NCBI RefSeq assembly: GCF_012272695.1
Contig: NZ_CP050902.1
Coordinates: forward strand, 310,001-374,000
Source of the DNA: Nocardioides sp. JQ2195
GTDB taxonomy: Bacteria; Actinomycetota; Actinomycetes; Propionibacteriales; Nocardioidaceae
Length of the DNA stretch: 64,000 bases
Direction: 5' to 3'
The stretch's first letter is position 1, and each line of letters opens with the position of its first letter. A program made the position numbers and the translations under genes. A model generated the notes under the pieces. It had not been told where the DNA came from. It worked only from the letters and a program-made list of their open reading frames with translations, and made no database searches. Positions 15,747 to 24,791 of this stretch are shown one piece after another.

Positions 15747-18088
15747 GCAGCACCTCCACCGGCTCCCGGTCCCGGTCCGTCTTCACGGGTGGGACCGTGC
15801 GCCGCGTCGCCCCGTGGAAGCTGCCGGCGGTACGCCGTGCCGCCGGCGACGTCGCTGCCACCACGCTCCTGCTGTCCCTCGGCGCGATCGGGTTCGGTCC
15901 GGTGTTCGGCGGCGCGGTGGGCCTCGTCGCTGCCGGTGGCGGCGTCGTCCTCGGCGTCGGCATCGGCGTCCTCGGTGCGTGGCGGCGCTGGAGCCGCCTG
16001 GGCACGTTGCTGGCCACCATGCTCGGCTACCTGCTCCTCGGGGGCCCGTTCGCGCTGCCCTCGACGACCGTCGCCGGGTTCCTCCCGACCGGGGAGACGA
16101 TCCGGCGCCTGACCCTGTTGTCGTGGCAGGCCTGGCGGGACCTGCTGACCGTCGGGCTCCCGGCCGGCCAGTTCGACGGCCCGGCAGTCGCGCCGTTCCT
16201 GGGCGCGCTGGTCACCGCCACGGTGGCCACGAGCTCAGTGCTCCGTCTGCGTGCACTGCGGTGGGTCGTCCTGGGTGGCCTGCTCGCGCCACTGGTCCTC
16301 TTGGTCGTGGGCATCCTGTGGGGATCCCACGACGCACCCTTCGGCGCGCTCCGGGGTGCGCTGTTCGCGGCCGTCGCCCTGGTCTGGGCGTCGTGGCGCA
16401 CCCGACGCGGTGACCTGCGCGGTCACGCCATCTTCAGCCGCTCGGGCCCCACGGCCCGCACTCCCCGCATCCGCCAGGCAGTGATCGGCGCGGTCGCACT
16501 CGCCGCGGCCGGCGGGTTGGCGGTCACCGGCCTTGCGCTGCTGGCCCCGCACCCGGACCGCACCGTGCTCCGGGACCACGTCGTGCCGCCACTCGAGCTG
16601 CGTGACTACGCCAGCCCGCTCACGCTGTTCCGGCACCTGTCGGCGACCCTGGAGAAGGAGACCCTCTTCACCGTGGAGGGGTTGCCGGAAGGTGGCCGGA
16701 TCCGGCTGGCGACGATGGACCTCTACGACGGCAACGTCTACAGCGTGTCCGAGGGCTCGGCCCAGTTCGTCCACGCGGGGCAGGAGATCCTGCCCTCCGA
16801 GTTCTCCGGGAGCGAGACCCCGGTCGACGAGCTGACCTTCCGGATCGTGGGCTACTCCGGGGTGTGGGTCCCCGGAGGAGGTGACCTGCGTGGCGTCACC
16901 TTCGCCGGCGACGACGAGGAAGGCCTCGCTGCCGGCCTGTTCTTCAACCCCGCTACGGGCACGGCCCTGACCACGGCCGGGGTCGGTGAGGGCACGACGT
17001 ACACCGTCGACGTGGCTCGCCCGAGCCTCAGCGCGGCCGAGAGCAAGGAACTTCCGGCGGACCTCGAGCCCGACCGGTCCTTCCGGATGCCGGAGAACAC
17101 GGCGCGGGTCGATGCGGTGTCCAACAAGGTCGCCGAGTTCGTCGGCGACGCGGTCACACCGATGGAGCAGCTGCGGCAGATCGAGAGCAGGTTCCGCCAG
17201 GACGGCTTCTTCGCCAACGGCACCGACGAGGGAGTTCCGTCGTACGCCGGGCACACGGTCACGCGGATCAGCCAGCTCCTGGAGAGCCAGAGCCAGCAGA
17301 TGATCGGCGACGACGAGCAGTACGCCGTCGCGTTCGCCCTGATGGCGCGCGACCTGGATCTGCCGGCGCGCGTGGTGATGGGGTTCCACCCCGACACCGG
17401 GACGAGCGGGAGCGCGCCCCTGGCGATCACGGGAGACGACGCGCACGTGTGGGTCGAGGTCCTGTTCGGCGACGCCGGGTGGGTGACGTTCGACCCGACG
17501 CCGCCGGAGGACCAGACCCCCGAGGTGAACACGCCGGAGCCCAACCCCCGCAACGAGCCCCAGGTGCTGCCCCCTCCGGAGGTCCCCGAGGAACGTGAGC
17601 CACGCGAGCCACCGCCCGCCGACTCCGACGTCGATCGTCGCGACGACGACGACTCCACGGTCGCCGTGGTGCTGAGGTGGGTGGCCATCGGCACCGGCGT
17701 CCTGCTCCTGCTCCTGGCCCCCTTCCTGGTGGTGGCCGCGCTGAAGTCCCGGCGCCGCCAGCGTCGTCGCAACGCCCCGCGCCTGGCCGACCGGATCAGC
17801 GGCGGCTGGTCCGAGATCATCGACCTCGGGGCCGACGTCGGCCTCTCCGTGCCGCGCCAGGCGACTCGCACCGAAGCGGCGATGATCCTCGGCGACCGCA
17901 TCCCGACGTCGTCCGGGACCACCATGGCCCATCGGGTGGACGGCCACGTCTTCGGTGTCACCGACCCCACGAGCAGCGACGTGGACGCCGTCTGGGAAGC
18001 CGTCGACGGACTGCGCGAGGAGCTCCACGAGGGGTCCGGCCCGTGGCAACGGCTACGCGCCCGTTTCTCGATACGGTCACTGCGATGA
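15743..18088 (+). CDS. TgpA-like transglutaminase-fold membrane protein lacking the catalytic Cys
   Basis: A 781-residue membrane protein with about six N-terminal helices (to about residue 270), a large extracytoplasmic part with a transglutaminase-like domain (about 450-590), a proline-rich linker, one more helix (about 639-666) and a cytoplasmic tail. Active TgpA-type domains carry G-Y-C-E-H-Y/F-A; here the aligned segment is GDDEQYA (522-528), which puts Asp524 where the nucleophilic Cys belongs. The other two triad positions are kept: His568 in AHVWVEV and Asp584 in TFDPT. So it is either a pseudoenzyme or an enzyme of altered chemistry. Both ends overlap neighbours by 4 bp. Confidence 0.88.
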   Translation: MSSTSTGSRSRSVFTGGTVRRVAPWKLPAVRRAAGDVAATTLLLSLGAIGFGPVFGGAVGLVAAGGGVVLGVGIGVLGAWRRWSRLGTLLATMLGYLLLGGPFALPSTTVAGFLPTGETIRRLTLLSWQAWRDLLTVGLPAGQFDGPAVAPFLGALVTATVATSSVLRLRALRWVVLGGLLAPLVLLVVGILWGSHDAPFGALRGALFAAVALVWASWRTRRGDLRGHAIFSRSGPTARTPRIRQAVIGAVALAAAGGLAVTGLALLAPHPDRTVLRDHVVPPLELRDYASPLTLFRHLSATLEKETLFTVEGLPEGGRIRLATMDLYDGNVYSVSEGSAQFVHAGQEILPSEFSGSETPVDELTFRIVGYSGVWVPGGGDLRGVTFAGDDEEGLAAGLFFNPATGTALTTAGVGEGTTYTVDVARPSLSAAESKELPADLEPDRSFRMPENTARVDAVSNKVAEFVGDAVTPMEQLRQIESRFRQDGFFANGTDEGVPSYAGHTVTRISQLLESQSQQMIGDDEQYAVAFALMARDLDLPARVVMGFHPDTGTSGSAPLAITGDDAHVWVEVLFGDAGWVTFDPTPPEDQTPEVNTPEPNPRNEPQVLPPPEVPEEREPREPPPADSDVDRRDDDDSTVAVVLRWVAIGTGVLLLLLAPFLVVAALKSRRRQRRRNAPRLADRISGGWSEIIDLGADVGLSVPRQATRTEAAMILGDRIPTSSGTTMAHRVDGHVFGVTDPTSSDVDAVWEAVDGLREELHEGSGPWQRLRARFSIRSLR

Positions 18089-18954
18089 ATCCACGATTGC
18101 GCGGAACGGTCTTCGAGGTGGGGGCCGGCGCGGCCACCCACCCCGGGCTGGTGCGCGCGGAGAACCAGGACGCCTGGCTGATCCGGGCACCCGTGTTCCT
18201 GGTCGCCGACGGGATGGGCGGCCACGAGTCCGGCCGGGTCGCGGCCGACCTGGTGGTCGAAGCCTTCGGTTCGGCGCCGTGGGAGCACTGGGCCACCGCC
18301 GAGCACGTCACCTCGGCGGCTGCCCACGCGGGCACCGTGGTCGACGGCCTGGCTGCTGTGCGCCCGGGGGCACCCGGGTCCACCCTGTCCGGCGCGGCGC
18401 TGACGGTGCACGAGGGAGCGCCGACGTGGCTGGTCTTCAACATCGGCGACTCGCGCACCTACCTCCTGCGTGACGAGGTGCTCGACCAGGTCACCGTCGA
18501 CCACTCGGAGCACCAGGACCTCCTCGACCGCGGGCTGAGCGTCGCCGAGGCCGACGCCCGCACCACCAGGAACGTGATCACCCGGGCCATCGGGGGTGGC
18601 GTGGCCGGGAGCCGTGACCCGGACCGGTGGCTGGTCCCGGCCCGGGTCGACGACCGCGTGCTGATCTGCTCCGACGGGCTCACCGGAGAGCTCAGCGATC
18701 CGCTGATCGCCGCGCTGCTGATGGCCCACCCCGATCCTTCCGAGGCGGCCGCCGAGCTGGTCGCCGCGGCGGTTCGCTCCGGCGGGCGAGACAACGTCAC
18801 AGCCGTGGTCGTCGATGCCCAGGTGGTGCGCGGCGTCGGGCACCCCGACCTCAGCGAGCCCGACGACACCCTCGAGACGTTCGAGCACGACCCCCTCGGC
18901 GACGAGACCCGGCCCAGCCTGACGCAGCAGGGCGTGAGCGGGGTGATGGGGTGA
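18085..18954 (+). CDS. PP2C-family protein phosphatase
   Basis: A 289-residue metal-dependent Ser/Thr phosphatase (PPM family), expected to reverse phosphorylation by the kinase two genes downstream. Motifs are in order: ENQDAW (about 26), VADGMGGHESG (about 40), NIGDSRTY, LICSDGL and GGRDNVTAVVV, giving the full set of metal-binding aspartates. There is no membrane helix, so it is cytoplasmic. The ATG at 18085 overlaps the previous stop by 4 bp, and its TGA overlaps the next GTG. Confidence 0.95.
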   Translation: MNPRLRGTVFEVGAGAATHPGLVRAENQDAWLIRAPVFLVADGMGGHESGRVAADLVVEAFGSAPWEHWATAEHVTSAAAHAGTVVDGLAAVRPGAPGSTLSGAALTVHEGAPTWLVFNIGDSRTYLLRDEVLDQVTVDHSEHQDLLDRGLSVAEADARTTRNVITRAIGGGVAGSRDPDRWLVPARVDDRVLICSDGLTGELSDPLIAALLMAHPDPSEAAAELVAAAVRSGGRDNVTAVVVDAQVVRGVGHPDLSEPDDTLETFEHDPLGDETRPSLTQQGVSGVMG

Positions 18955-20012
18955 GCGCACACTGGACCCCGGGGGAGCAGCACGGCCTGGCCTGGCCGTT
19001 CGGCGTGGCGCTGCTCGACGGCGCGGTGGACCTCGAGACCGCCAATCGTCTGTGGCAGCGCGTCCGCGACGTCCGGGAGCTCGGCGACTTCCTGACCGGT
19101 CTGTCCGAGGCCCTCGGCACCGGGTTGCTCGACCTGCCCGAGTTCACGGTGGCGGTCGGCGCCCCCGGTGGCAGCCTCCACCTCGCAGCGCGGGGGCGGT
19201 TCGTGGCCACCGCGACGGCACCGGGCGAGCCGGTGGCGGCCTGCGGCAACGGCGTGCTGACCTGGGCGGAGAGACGGGTCCGCCAGGCGGCCGGGGTGGT
19301 CCTCACCCGTGACGGCGATGCCTCCCCGACCGTGCCCGGACGGATGCTGGACGCCGGGGTCGTGCCCGCGTCGGCGATGCGGTGGGCTGCCGACGGTGCC
19401 GCGGTGCCCTCGCCGGCGGGGCGACCCGGCGCCGGTTTCATCTCGGCGGCCCCGGGCTCGCCGGGCTTCGTGCGATCGGCGCCGTCGGTCGAGCACGACG
19501 GCCACACGGTGGCCCGGGTGCCGGGAAGTGCCTCGTCCCCGCCGCTGGTCGCGCCCGGGCACACCAGGGACCTGCTTGCCGTCCGGTGCCCCGCGGGCCA
19601 TGCCAACCCACCGCAACGGCCGACCTGCCGGGTGTGCGCGGCCACCCTGTCCGCGGCCCCGGTCCGAGTGCCGCGACCGGTGATGGGGCGGGTGATCGCG
19701 ACCTCCGGGGAGAGCCTGGACCTGACCGGCCCGGTGGTGGTCGGCCGGGCTCCCCGGGCCAGCAGGTTCACGGGGAGCGAGGAGCCGCGGCTGATGCGAC
19801 TCCCGCACTCACACATCTCCTCGAGCCACCTGGCGCTGCACATCGAGGACTGGAACGTGTTGGTCGTGGACCTCGGATCGACCAACGGCACCTTCCTGCG
19901 CCGCAGCGGGCAACGACTGATCCGTCTCTCCGACACGTCCCAGATCCTCGTGCCCGGGGACGTCGTCGACCTGGGACACGGCGTACGACTGCGATTCGAG
20001 GAGTTGCCATGA
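18951..20012 (+). CDS. FHA-domain phosphothreonine-binding protein with zinc ribbon
   Basis: A 353-residue cytoplasmic protein with three parts. An N-terminal domain of about 200 residues is not recognisable. A short zinc-ribbon motif (Cys213, His217, Cys226, Cys229) follows. A C-terminal FHA domain (about 258-350) has the phosphothreonine-binding set Arg266, Ser/His in HSHISSSH (286-293) and Asn312 in STNGT. FHA proteins read kinase-made phosphothreonines, so this is the likely reader between the phosphatase and the kinase. GTG 18951 overlaps the phosphatase stop (GTGA), and its own stop overlaps the kinase ATG. Confidence 0.92.
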   Translation: MSAHWTPGEQHGLAWPFGVALLDGAVDLETANRLWQRVRDVRELGDFLTGLSEALGTGLLDLPEFTVAVGAPGGSLHLAARGRFVATATAPGEPVAACGNGVLTWAERRVRQAAGVVLTRDGDASPTVPGRMLDAGVVPASAMRWAADGAAVPSPAGRPGAGFISAAPGSPGFVRSAPSVEHDGHTVARVPGSASSPPLVAPGHTRDLLAVRCPAGHANPPQRPTCRVCAATLSAAPVRVPRPVMGRVIATSGESLDLTGPVVVGRAPRASRFTGSEEPRLMRLPHSHISSSHLALHIEDWNVLVVDLGSTNGTFLRRSGQRLIRLSDTSQILVPGDVVDLGHGVRLRFEELP

Positions 20013-21526
20013 GCGGCCCACACGTCGCCCCGCCCCAGCTGCCGGGCTTCGAGTACGTCGAGCTGCTGGGCGGCGGGGGCTTCTCGGACGTCTTCAAGTA
20101 CGAACAGCTCGGGCTCGGACGGCTGGTGGCCGTCAAGGTCCTGCTCACCGACATCGACGCCGACGTGCACGCCTCCTTCGCGGCCGAGGCGAGCGTGATG
20201 GCGCAGCTGTCCAACCACCCTTCGATCGTCAGCATCTACCAGGCCGCGATCACTCCGGACGGTCGGCCGTACCTGGTGATGGAGTTCTGCCCACCGCCGC
20301 ACCTCCTGGTCCGGCTGCGCAAGCGGCCGCTGAGTGTCGCCAAGGCCCTCGACGTGGTCGTGCAGCTGTGCGGCGCCGTCGAGACCGCGCACCGGTTGGG
20401 CATCCTGCACCGGGACATCAAGCCGGCCAACATCCTGTTCACCGAGTTCGGCCGCGCGGCACTGACCGACTTCGGCATCTCGGTCAACACCAGCAGCGCC
20501 GGCGCCGGCCAGGGCATCGGGGTGTCGGTGCCCTGGGCGCCTCCGGAGCAGCTCACCGCCGGGGCGCCCATGGGCGCCAGCAGCGACGTCTACTCGCTGG
20601 CCGCGACCTTGTGGGCCGCCCTGGTGGGCCACTCGCCGTTCTACGCTCCCGGCGGCGCCAACGACTCCGTCTCCCTGGGTGCCCGCGTCAAGGGCATGCC
20701 GGTGCCCCCGACGGGCCGTCGCGACGTTCCGGAGTCCCTCGAGCGGGCACTGCGGACGGCGATGGCGAAGTCGCCGCACGAGCGCTTCGACACGGCGCTG
20801 TCCTTCGCCCGTGCCCTGCAGGGGATCCAGGCCGAGCTGCACCAGCCGGTGACCACGGTCGACGTGCTGGACGAGCACGTCGCGGACGTGGTGGCTGAGG
20901 AGGGAGTCGGCGGCACCAGGGTGAGCGGCTTCGTGTCGATCGACCCGGACGTGCCGTCCACCTCGCCGTCCGGATCGACCTCGCCGACCGTCCATCCGGG
21001 GTGGGGTGCGCCACCGGTGGGCCAGTCGCCGCGGGGGGACGACGCGACTCGTCTGCGGGCGCGAAGCGCCGGGGGGAGATCGTCAGCTGCGCCGGGGGCC
21101 GGCTCGCACAGGGCACCGCTGGTCGTGGCGGGGCTCCTCGTGGTGCTGGCCGTCGTGGCCGGTGCGATCTGGCTCGGCACCCGGGCCCCGGGGGGCACCG
21201 AGCAGGAGGAGGCGCCCGTGACGAAGCCCGAGGCGGTCGACCCGATCGGCCCGGCCGGGCCGCTCACGCCCACGTCGGTGTCGGTCTCGGTGCGTGGTCC
21301 GGACCAGCTCAGGGTGGCGTGGAAGAACCCGGATCCCCAGCCGGGCGACACCTACTCACTGCACCTGCAGGCCGATCCCTCGGCACTCTCGCTGGATCCG
21401 GCGCACGCGATCGAGACCGATCGGACCACCCTCGTCGTGCGCTCCGGGGGCGAGCGCTGCGTCACCGTTCGGACGGTGCGGGGCAGCCACGTCTCCGAAC
21501 CCGTGCTGAAGTGTGACTTGGGCTGA
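20009..21526 (+). CDS. receptor Ser/Thr protein kinase, PknB-like, last gene of the operon
   Basis: A 505-residue Hanks-type kinase. The kinase domain (about 15-275) has a Gly-rich loop LGGGGFSDVF, catalytic Lys43, HRD 134-136, DFG 154-156 and APPEQL at 177-182, so it looks active. A 95-residue juxtamembrane linker leads to one membrane helix (369-389) and an outside domain of about 85 residues with an FN3-like pattern and two cysteines. There are no PASTA repeats, so it is not the classic cell-wall PknB. With PP2C and FHA it makes a writer-eraser-reader set serving the exported proteins of the same operon. Confidence 0.95.
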   Translation: MSGPHVAPPQLPGFEYVELLGGGGFSDVFKYEQLGLGRLVAVKVLLTDIDADVHASFAAEASVMAQLSNHPSIVSIYQAAITPDGRPYLVMEFCPPPHLLVRLRKRPLSVAKALDVVVQLCGAVETAHRLGILHRDIKPANILFTEFGRAALTDFGISVNTSSAGAGQGIGVSVPWAPPEQLTAGAPMGASSDVYSLAATLWAALVGHSPFYAPGGANDSVSLGARVKGMPVPPTGRRDVPESLERALRTAMAKSPHERFDTALSFARALQGIQAELHQPVTTVDVLDEHVADVVAEEGVGGTRVSGFVSIDPDVPSTSPSGSTSPTVHPGWGAPPVGQSPRGDDATRLRARSAGGRSSAAPGAGSHRAPLVVAGLLVVLAVVAGAIWLGTRAPGGTEQEEAPVTKPEAVDPIGPAGPLTPTSVSVSVRGPDQLRVAWKNPDPQPGDTYSLHLQADPSALSLDPAHAIETDRTTLVVRSGGERCVTVRTVRGSHVSEPVLKCDLG

Positions 21527-21547
21527 CCCCGATCGAGCGCCATGGCC

Positions 21548-21553
21548 TAGGGT
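21548..21553 (+). promoter_or_regulatory. -10 box TAGGGT, aldolase gene
   Basis: TAGGGT lies 40 nt before the fba start, leaving a short leader with a good ribosome site. It gives fba its own promoter after the kinase operon. Confidence 0.4.
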
Positions 21554-21593
21554 GGGCGCCGACCGCTGCCTGTCCGCAAGAGGAGATTTCGCG

Positions 21594-22628
21594 ATGCCGA
21601 TCGCCACCCCCGAGGTCTACGCCGAGATGCTCGATGCAGCCAAGGCCCGAGGCTTTGCCTACCCGGCCATCAACGTCTCGTCCTCACAGACGCTGAACGC
21701 CGCGCTCCAGGGCTTCGCGGACGCAGGCTCGGACGGCATCATCCAGGTCTCGACAGGGGGTGCGGAGTACCTCTCCGGCCCCTCCGTGAAGGACATGGTC
21801 ACCGGCTCCGTCGCGTTCGCGGCCTATGCCGCCGAGGTGGCGAAGAACTACCCGGTCAACATCGCGTTGCACACCGACCACTGCCCCAAGGACAAGCTCG
21901 ACGGCTTCGTGCGCCCGCTGCTGGCGCTGTCGAGGGAGCGCGTCGACCGGGGTGAACTGCCGCTGTTCCAGTCGCACATGTGGGACGGTTCCGCCGTACC
22001 CCTGGAGGAGAACCTCGTCATCGCCGAGGAGCTGCTCGAGGCGTGTGCCGCGGCCAGGATCATCCTCGAGGTCGAGATCGGTGTCGTCGGTGGCGAGGAG
22101 GACGGCGTCGCCAACGAGATCAACGACCAGCTCTACACGACCCCCGAGGACGCGCTGGCGACCGTGGCCGCGCTCGGCGTCGGTGAGAAGGGTCGCTACA
22201 TGACGGCGCTGACCTTCGGCAACGTGCACGGGGTCTACAAGCCCGGCAACGTGAAGCTGCGACCCGAGATCCTCAGGACCGCCCAGGACGCGGTCGTCGC
22301 CGAGCTGGGCCTCGAGGCCGGCTCCAAGCCCTTCGACCTGGTCTTCCACGGCGGCTCCGGCTCGACGCCGGAGGAGATCGCCGCCGCCGTGGGCCACGGC
22401 GTGATCAAGATGAACGTCGACACCGACACGCAGTACGCCTTCACCCGACCTGCCGCCGCGCACATGTTCCACAACTACGACGGTGTGCTCAAGGTGGACG
22501 GCGAGGTGGGCAGCAAGAAGGCCTACGACCCGCGCGCCTGGGGCAAGGCCGCCGAGGCCGGGATGGCTGCCCGGGTCGTCGAGGCGTGCGAGAACCTGAG
22601 CTCGGCCGGCACCTCGCTCCGCGGCTGA
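21594..22628 (+). CDS. fba: fructose-bisphosphate aldolase, class II
   Basis: A 344-residue zinc-dependent aldolase of glycolysis and gluconeogenesis, cleaving fructose 1,6-bisphosphate to dihydroxyacetone phosphate and glyceraldehyde 3-phosphate. Zinc and substrate motifs are visible: LHTDHCPKDKLDG (about 94), the EIGVVGGEEDG loop (about 161) and FHGGSGSTPEEI (about 250). The ATG at 21594 has GAGGAG nine nt upstream and fits the family length. The gene is followed after 82 bp by a convergent exporter gene. As in mycobacteria, a DUF3151 gene and purA are found a little further on. Confidence 0.96.
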   Translation: MPIATPEVYAEMLDAAKARGFAYPAINVSSSQTLNAALQGFADAGSDGIIQVSTGGAEYLSGPSVKDMVTGSVAFAAYAAEVAKNYPVNIALHTDHCPKDKLDGFVRPLLALSRERVDRGELPLFQSHMWDGSAVPLEENLVIAEELLEACAAARIILEVEIGVVGGEEDGVANEINDQLYTTPEDALATVAALGVGEKGRYMTALTFGNVHGVYKPGNVKLRPEILRTAQDAVVAELGLEAGSKPFDLVFHGGSGSTPEEIAAAVGHGVIKMNVDTDTQYAFTRPAAAHMFHNYDGVLKVDGEVGSKKAYDPRAWGKAAEAGMAARVVEACENLSSAGTSLRG

Positions 22629-22710
22629 CCCCACCGACCCCCAGGTGACGTGCCCGAGGCGAGGACCGCGGAACGAGCGCGCGCCCGGGGTGAAGGCGGA
22701 CGGGCTCGGC

Positions 22711-24186
22711 TCAGCGCTCGTGGCTGGGCTTGACGAAGAACAGCACGGCGGCGAAGCCGACGAGCAGCACGGCGGGTGGCAGCAGCATCGAGTCGGCCAT
22801 CGCCTGGCTGAAGGGCACGTGCACCGCGGCGGGCAGTGAACCGGTCAGCGAGGCCTCCGGCCCGGCATCCACACCGGGCAGGTGCTTGGCCAGCCTGGCA
22901 TCCATGAGCACGGCGATCGCGGCCGAGCCGAGCACGGCACCGACCTGGCGGGTGGCGTTGTAGACCCCCGCACCGGCGCCGGCCAGGTTCATCGGCAGGT
23001 TGCGGGTGGCGGTCGCGGTCAGCGGCGCCCAGACCGCGGCGCTGCCGGCTCCGAGCAGCGCCATCGGGGCGATGAACTCCCAGGTGGAGGCCTCGGGGGT
23101 CATCACCCGGGAGAGCCAGAACAAGGACCCGGACGCGGCGAGGAAACCGATCGCGGTGATGTTGCGCGGGTGCAGCCGGTCGATCAGCTTGCCGACCCCG
23201 GGAGCCAGCACGATGCTCATCAGCGCCATCGGCACCAGGAGCAGGGCTGCGCGGGTCGGGGAGAGGCCGCGGACCAGCTGGGCGTAGAGCATGAAGGGGA
23301 AGCCGATGGACGTGATGGCGAACGACATCGTGGAGATGGCCAGGTTGGAGACCGAGAAGTTGCGGTCGCGGAACAGGCGCAGCGGGACCAGCGGCTCCTT
23401 GCGGTTGCGCGCCTGCCAGAGGATGAAGATCGCCAGCACGACGAGACCGGTGACGATGAGTCGCCAGACCGTGATCACGCCGGTGATCCTCGACCAGTCG
23501 TACTGATGGCCCTCCTGGATGCCGAACACCAGGCAGAACATCCCGATCCCGGACAGGGCCACGCCGAGCCAGTCGAACGTGTGCTGGTGGGTCTCGAGGG
23601 ACGGCACCAGGCGCTGGGCCAGGACGTAGGCGATGACACCCACCGGGATGTTGACGAAGAAGACCCACTCCCACCCGAGCTGGCCGACCAGCACCCCGCC
23701 GAGCAGCGGCCCGACGAGCGTGGCGACTCCGGCGGTGGCGCCCCACAGGGACATCGCCTGACCACGGCGGGCGGCCGGGAAGATGCGGGTGATGATCGCC
23801 ATCGTCTGCGGCGCCATCATCGCGGCCCCGAACCCCTGCAGCACACGGGCGCCGATCAGCATCTCGACGGTGCTGGTGAGCCCGCACCACAGGGACGCGA
23901 TCGTGAAGACGGTCAGTCCTGCCAGGTAGAGGCGCTTGGGGCCGAAGCGGTCGCCGAGCCGACCTGTGATCAGCACCGGGACGGCGTACGCCAGGAGGTA
24001 GGCGCTGGTCACCCAGACGACGGAGTTCACCTCGGCGTCGAGGTCGCTCATGATGTCGGGCGTCGCGACCGTCACGATCGTCATGTCGACCAGGATCATG
24101 AAGAAGCCGAGACAGAGCGCGAAGAGCGCCGGCCATGGGTTGGTCTCGTGCGTCGTCGGCGCAGCGGTGGTGTCGGTGTCTGTCAC
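22711..24186 (-). CDS. MFS drug:proton antiporter, DHA2 (14-helix) family
   Basis: A 491-residue major-facilitator exporter expected to pump drugs or other lipophilic compounds out using the proton gradient. Hydrophobicity suggests 14 helices. Motif A, GRLGDRFGPKRL, follows helix 2 (about 80), and motif C, GPLLGGVLV, is in helix 5, which marks an antiporter. I start it at GTG 24186, just before TDTDTTAAP; a GTG at 24201 is an alternative. It is divergent from the DUF3151 gene with 138 bp between starts. No linked TetR/MarR repressor is present. The substrate is unknown. Confidence 0.9.
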   Translation of the reverse strand: MTDTDTTAAPTTHETNPWPALFALCLGFFMILVDMTIVTVATPDIMSDLDAEVNSVVWVTSAYLLAYAVPVLITGRLGDRFGPKRLYLAGLTVFTIASLWCGLTSTVEMLIGARVLQGFGAAMMAPQTMAIITRIFPAARRGQAMSLWGATAGVATLVGPLLGGVLVGQLGWEWVFFVNIPVGVIAYVLAQRLVPSLETHQHTFDWLGVALSGIGMFCLVFGIQEGHQYDWSRITGVITVWRLIVTGLVVLAIFILWQARNRKEPLVPLRLFRDRNFSVSNLAISTMSFAITSIGFPFMLYAQLVRGLSPTRAALLLVPMALMSIVLAPGVGKLIDRLHPRNITAIGFLAASGSLFWLSRVMTPEASTWEFIAPMALLGAGSAAVWAPLTATATRNLPMNLAGAGAGVYNATRQVGAVLGSAAIAVLMDARLAKHLPGVDAGPEASLTGSLPAAVHVPFSQAMADSMLLPPAVLLVGFAAVLFFVKPSHER

Positions 24187-24324
24187 GAGAACAGTCAACA
24201 CCCTTGCAGTGACAAAGCAATGTGCACGTCGCCACGTTCGTGGTGTGCTCCGGCCGACCGGTCGTGCAGGAGCGCGACCTGTCCCGTTGAGTGTGGCCGG
24301 GGGCCGCGTGGCAGGCTTGGCGAC

Positions 24325-24738
24325 ATGAGCCACGTCGACCTGATGGCGGGACCCCCGCCCACGCACCTGCCCGAAGACCCCGCCGCAGCCGAGCTTGCCG
24401 GCGGCGCTGCTCCCGTGGAGGTGGTGCGCAGCCGCCCCGAGTCGCCCTTCGCCTGGGCGGCGTTGGCCGAGCAGGCCGTCGACCAGGGCGCCGATGACGT
24501 CACCGTCTACGCCTACTCTCGGGTCGGCTACCACCGCTCCCTCGACATGCTGCGCCGCAACGGCTGGAAGGGCCACGGCCCGGTCCCGTGGGAGCACGAG
24601 CCGAACCGCGGCTTCCTGCGCTCACTGGCGCTTCTCGCCAAGTCGGCGAAGGCCATCGGCGAGCAGGCCGAGTGGGATCGCTGCTCGGAGTTCCTGCGCG
24701 ACTCCAGCCCCACGGCGTACGCCGAGCTGCTGGGCTGA
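24325..24738 (+). CDS. DUF3151 family protein
   Basis: A 137-residue soluble protein of the actinobacterial DUF3151 family, whose mycobacterial homologue is also encoded near fba and purA. It has no membrane helix or catalytic motif that I recognise. Visible features are an acidic N-terminus and an alpha-helical, Arg/Trp-containing core with a helical-repeat look. The ATG at 24325 is the family's start; a CAGGCT box 7 nt upstream hints at a leaderless mRNA but is weak. No function is known. Confidence 0.85.
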   Translation: MSHVDLMAGPPPTHLPEDPAAAELAGGAAPVEVVRSRPESPFAWAALAEQAVDQGADDVTVYAYSRVGYHRSLDMLRRNGWKGHGPVPWEHEPNRGFLRSLALLAKSAKAIGEQAEWDRCSEFLRDSSPTAYAELLG

Positions 24739-24791
24739 GCGCACGCCCTCGCGCGGGCGGCGTACGCCGGCCCTTGGGCGGTGCTGGTGCG

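Noticed and set aside
22673..22721. ACGAGCGC / GCGCTCGT inverted repeat between fba and the exporter gene
   Set aside because: The 33-nt spacer is long and the right arm lies in the exporter's last codons; too weak to call a terminator.
24184..24216. TTGC-N9-GCAA near the start of the DHA2 exporter as a repressor site
   Set aside because: Arms of only 4 bp and no linked TetR/MarR gene.
24744..24768. CGCCC/GGGCG hairpin and GGCGTACGCC palindrome between DUF3151 and lysS as a terminator
   Set aside because: The stems are short (5 bp), and such strings are common here; it remains possible but not supported enough to list.
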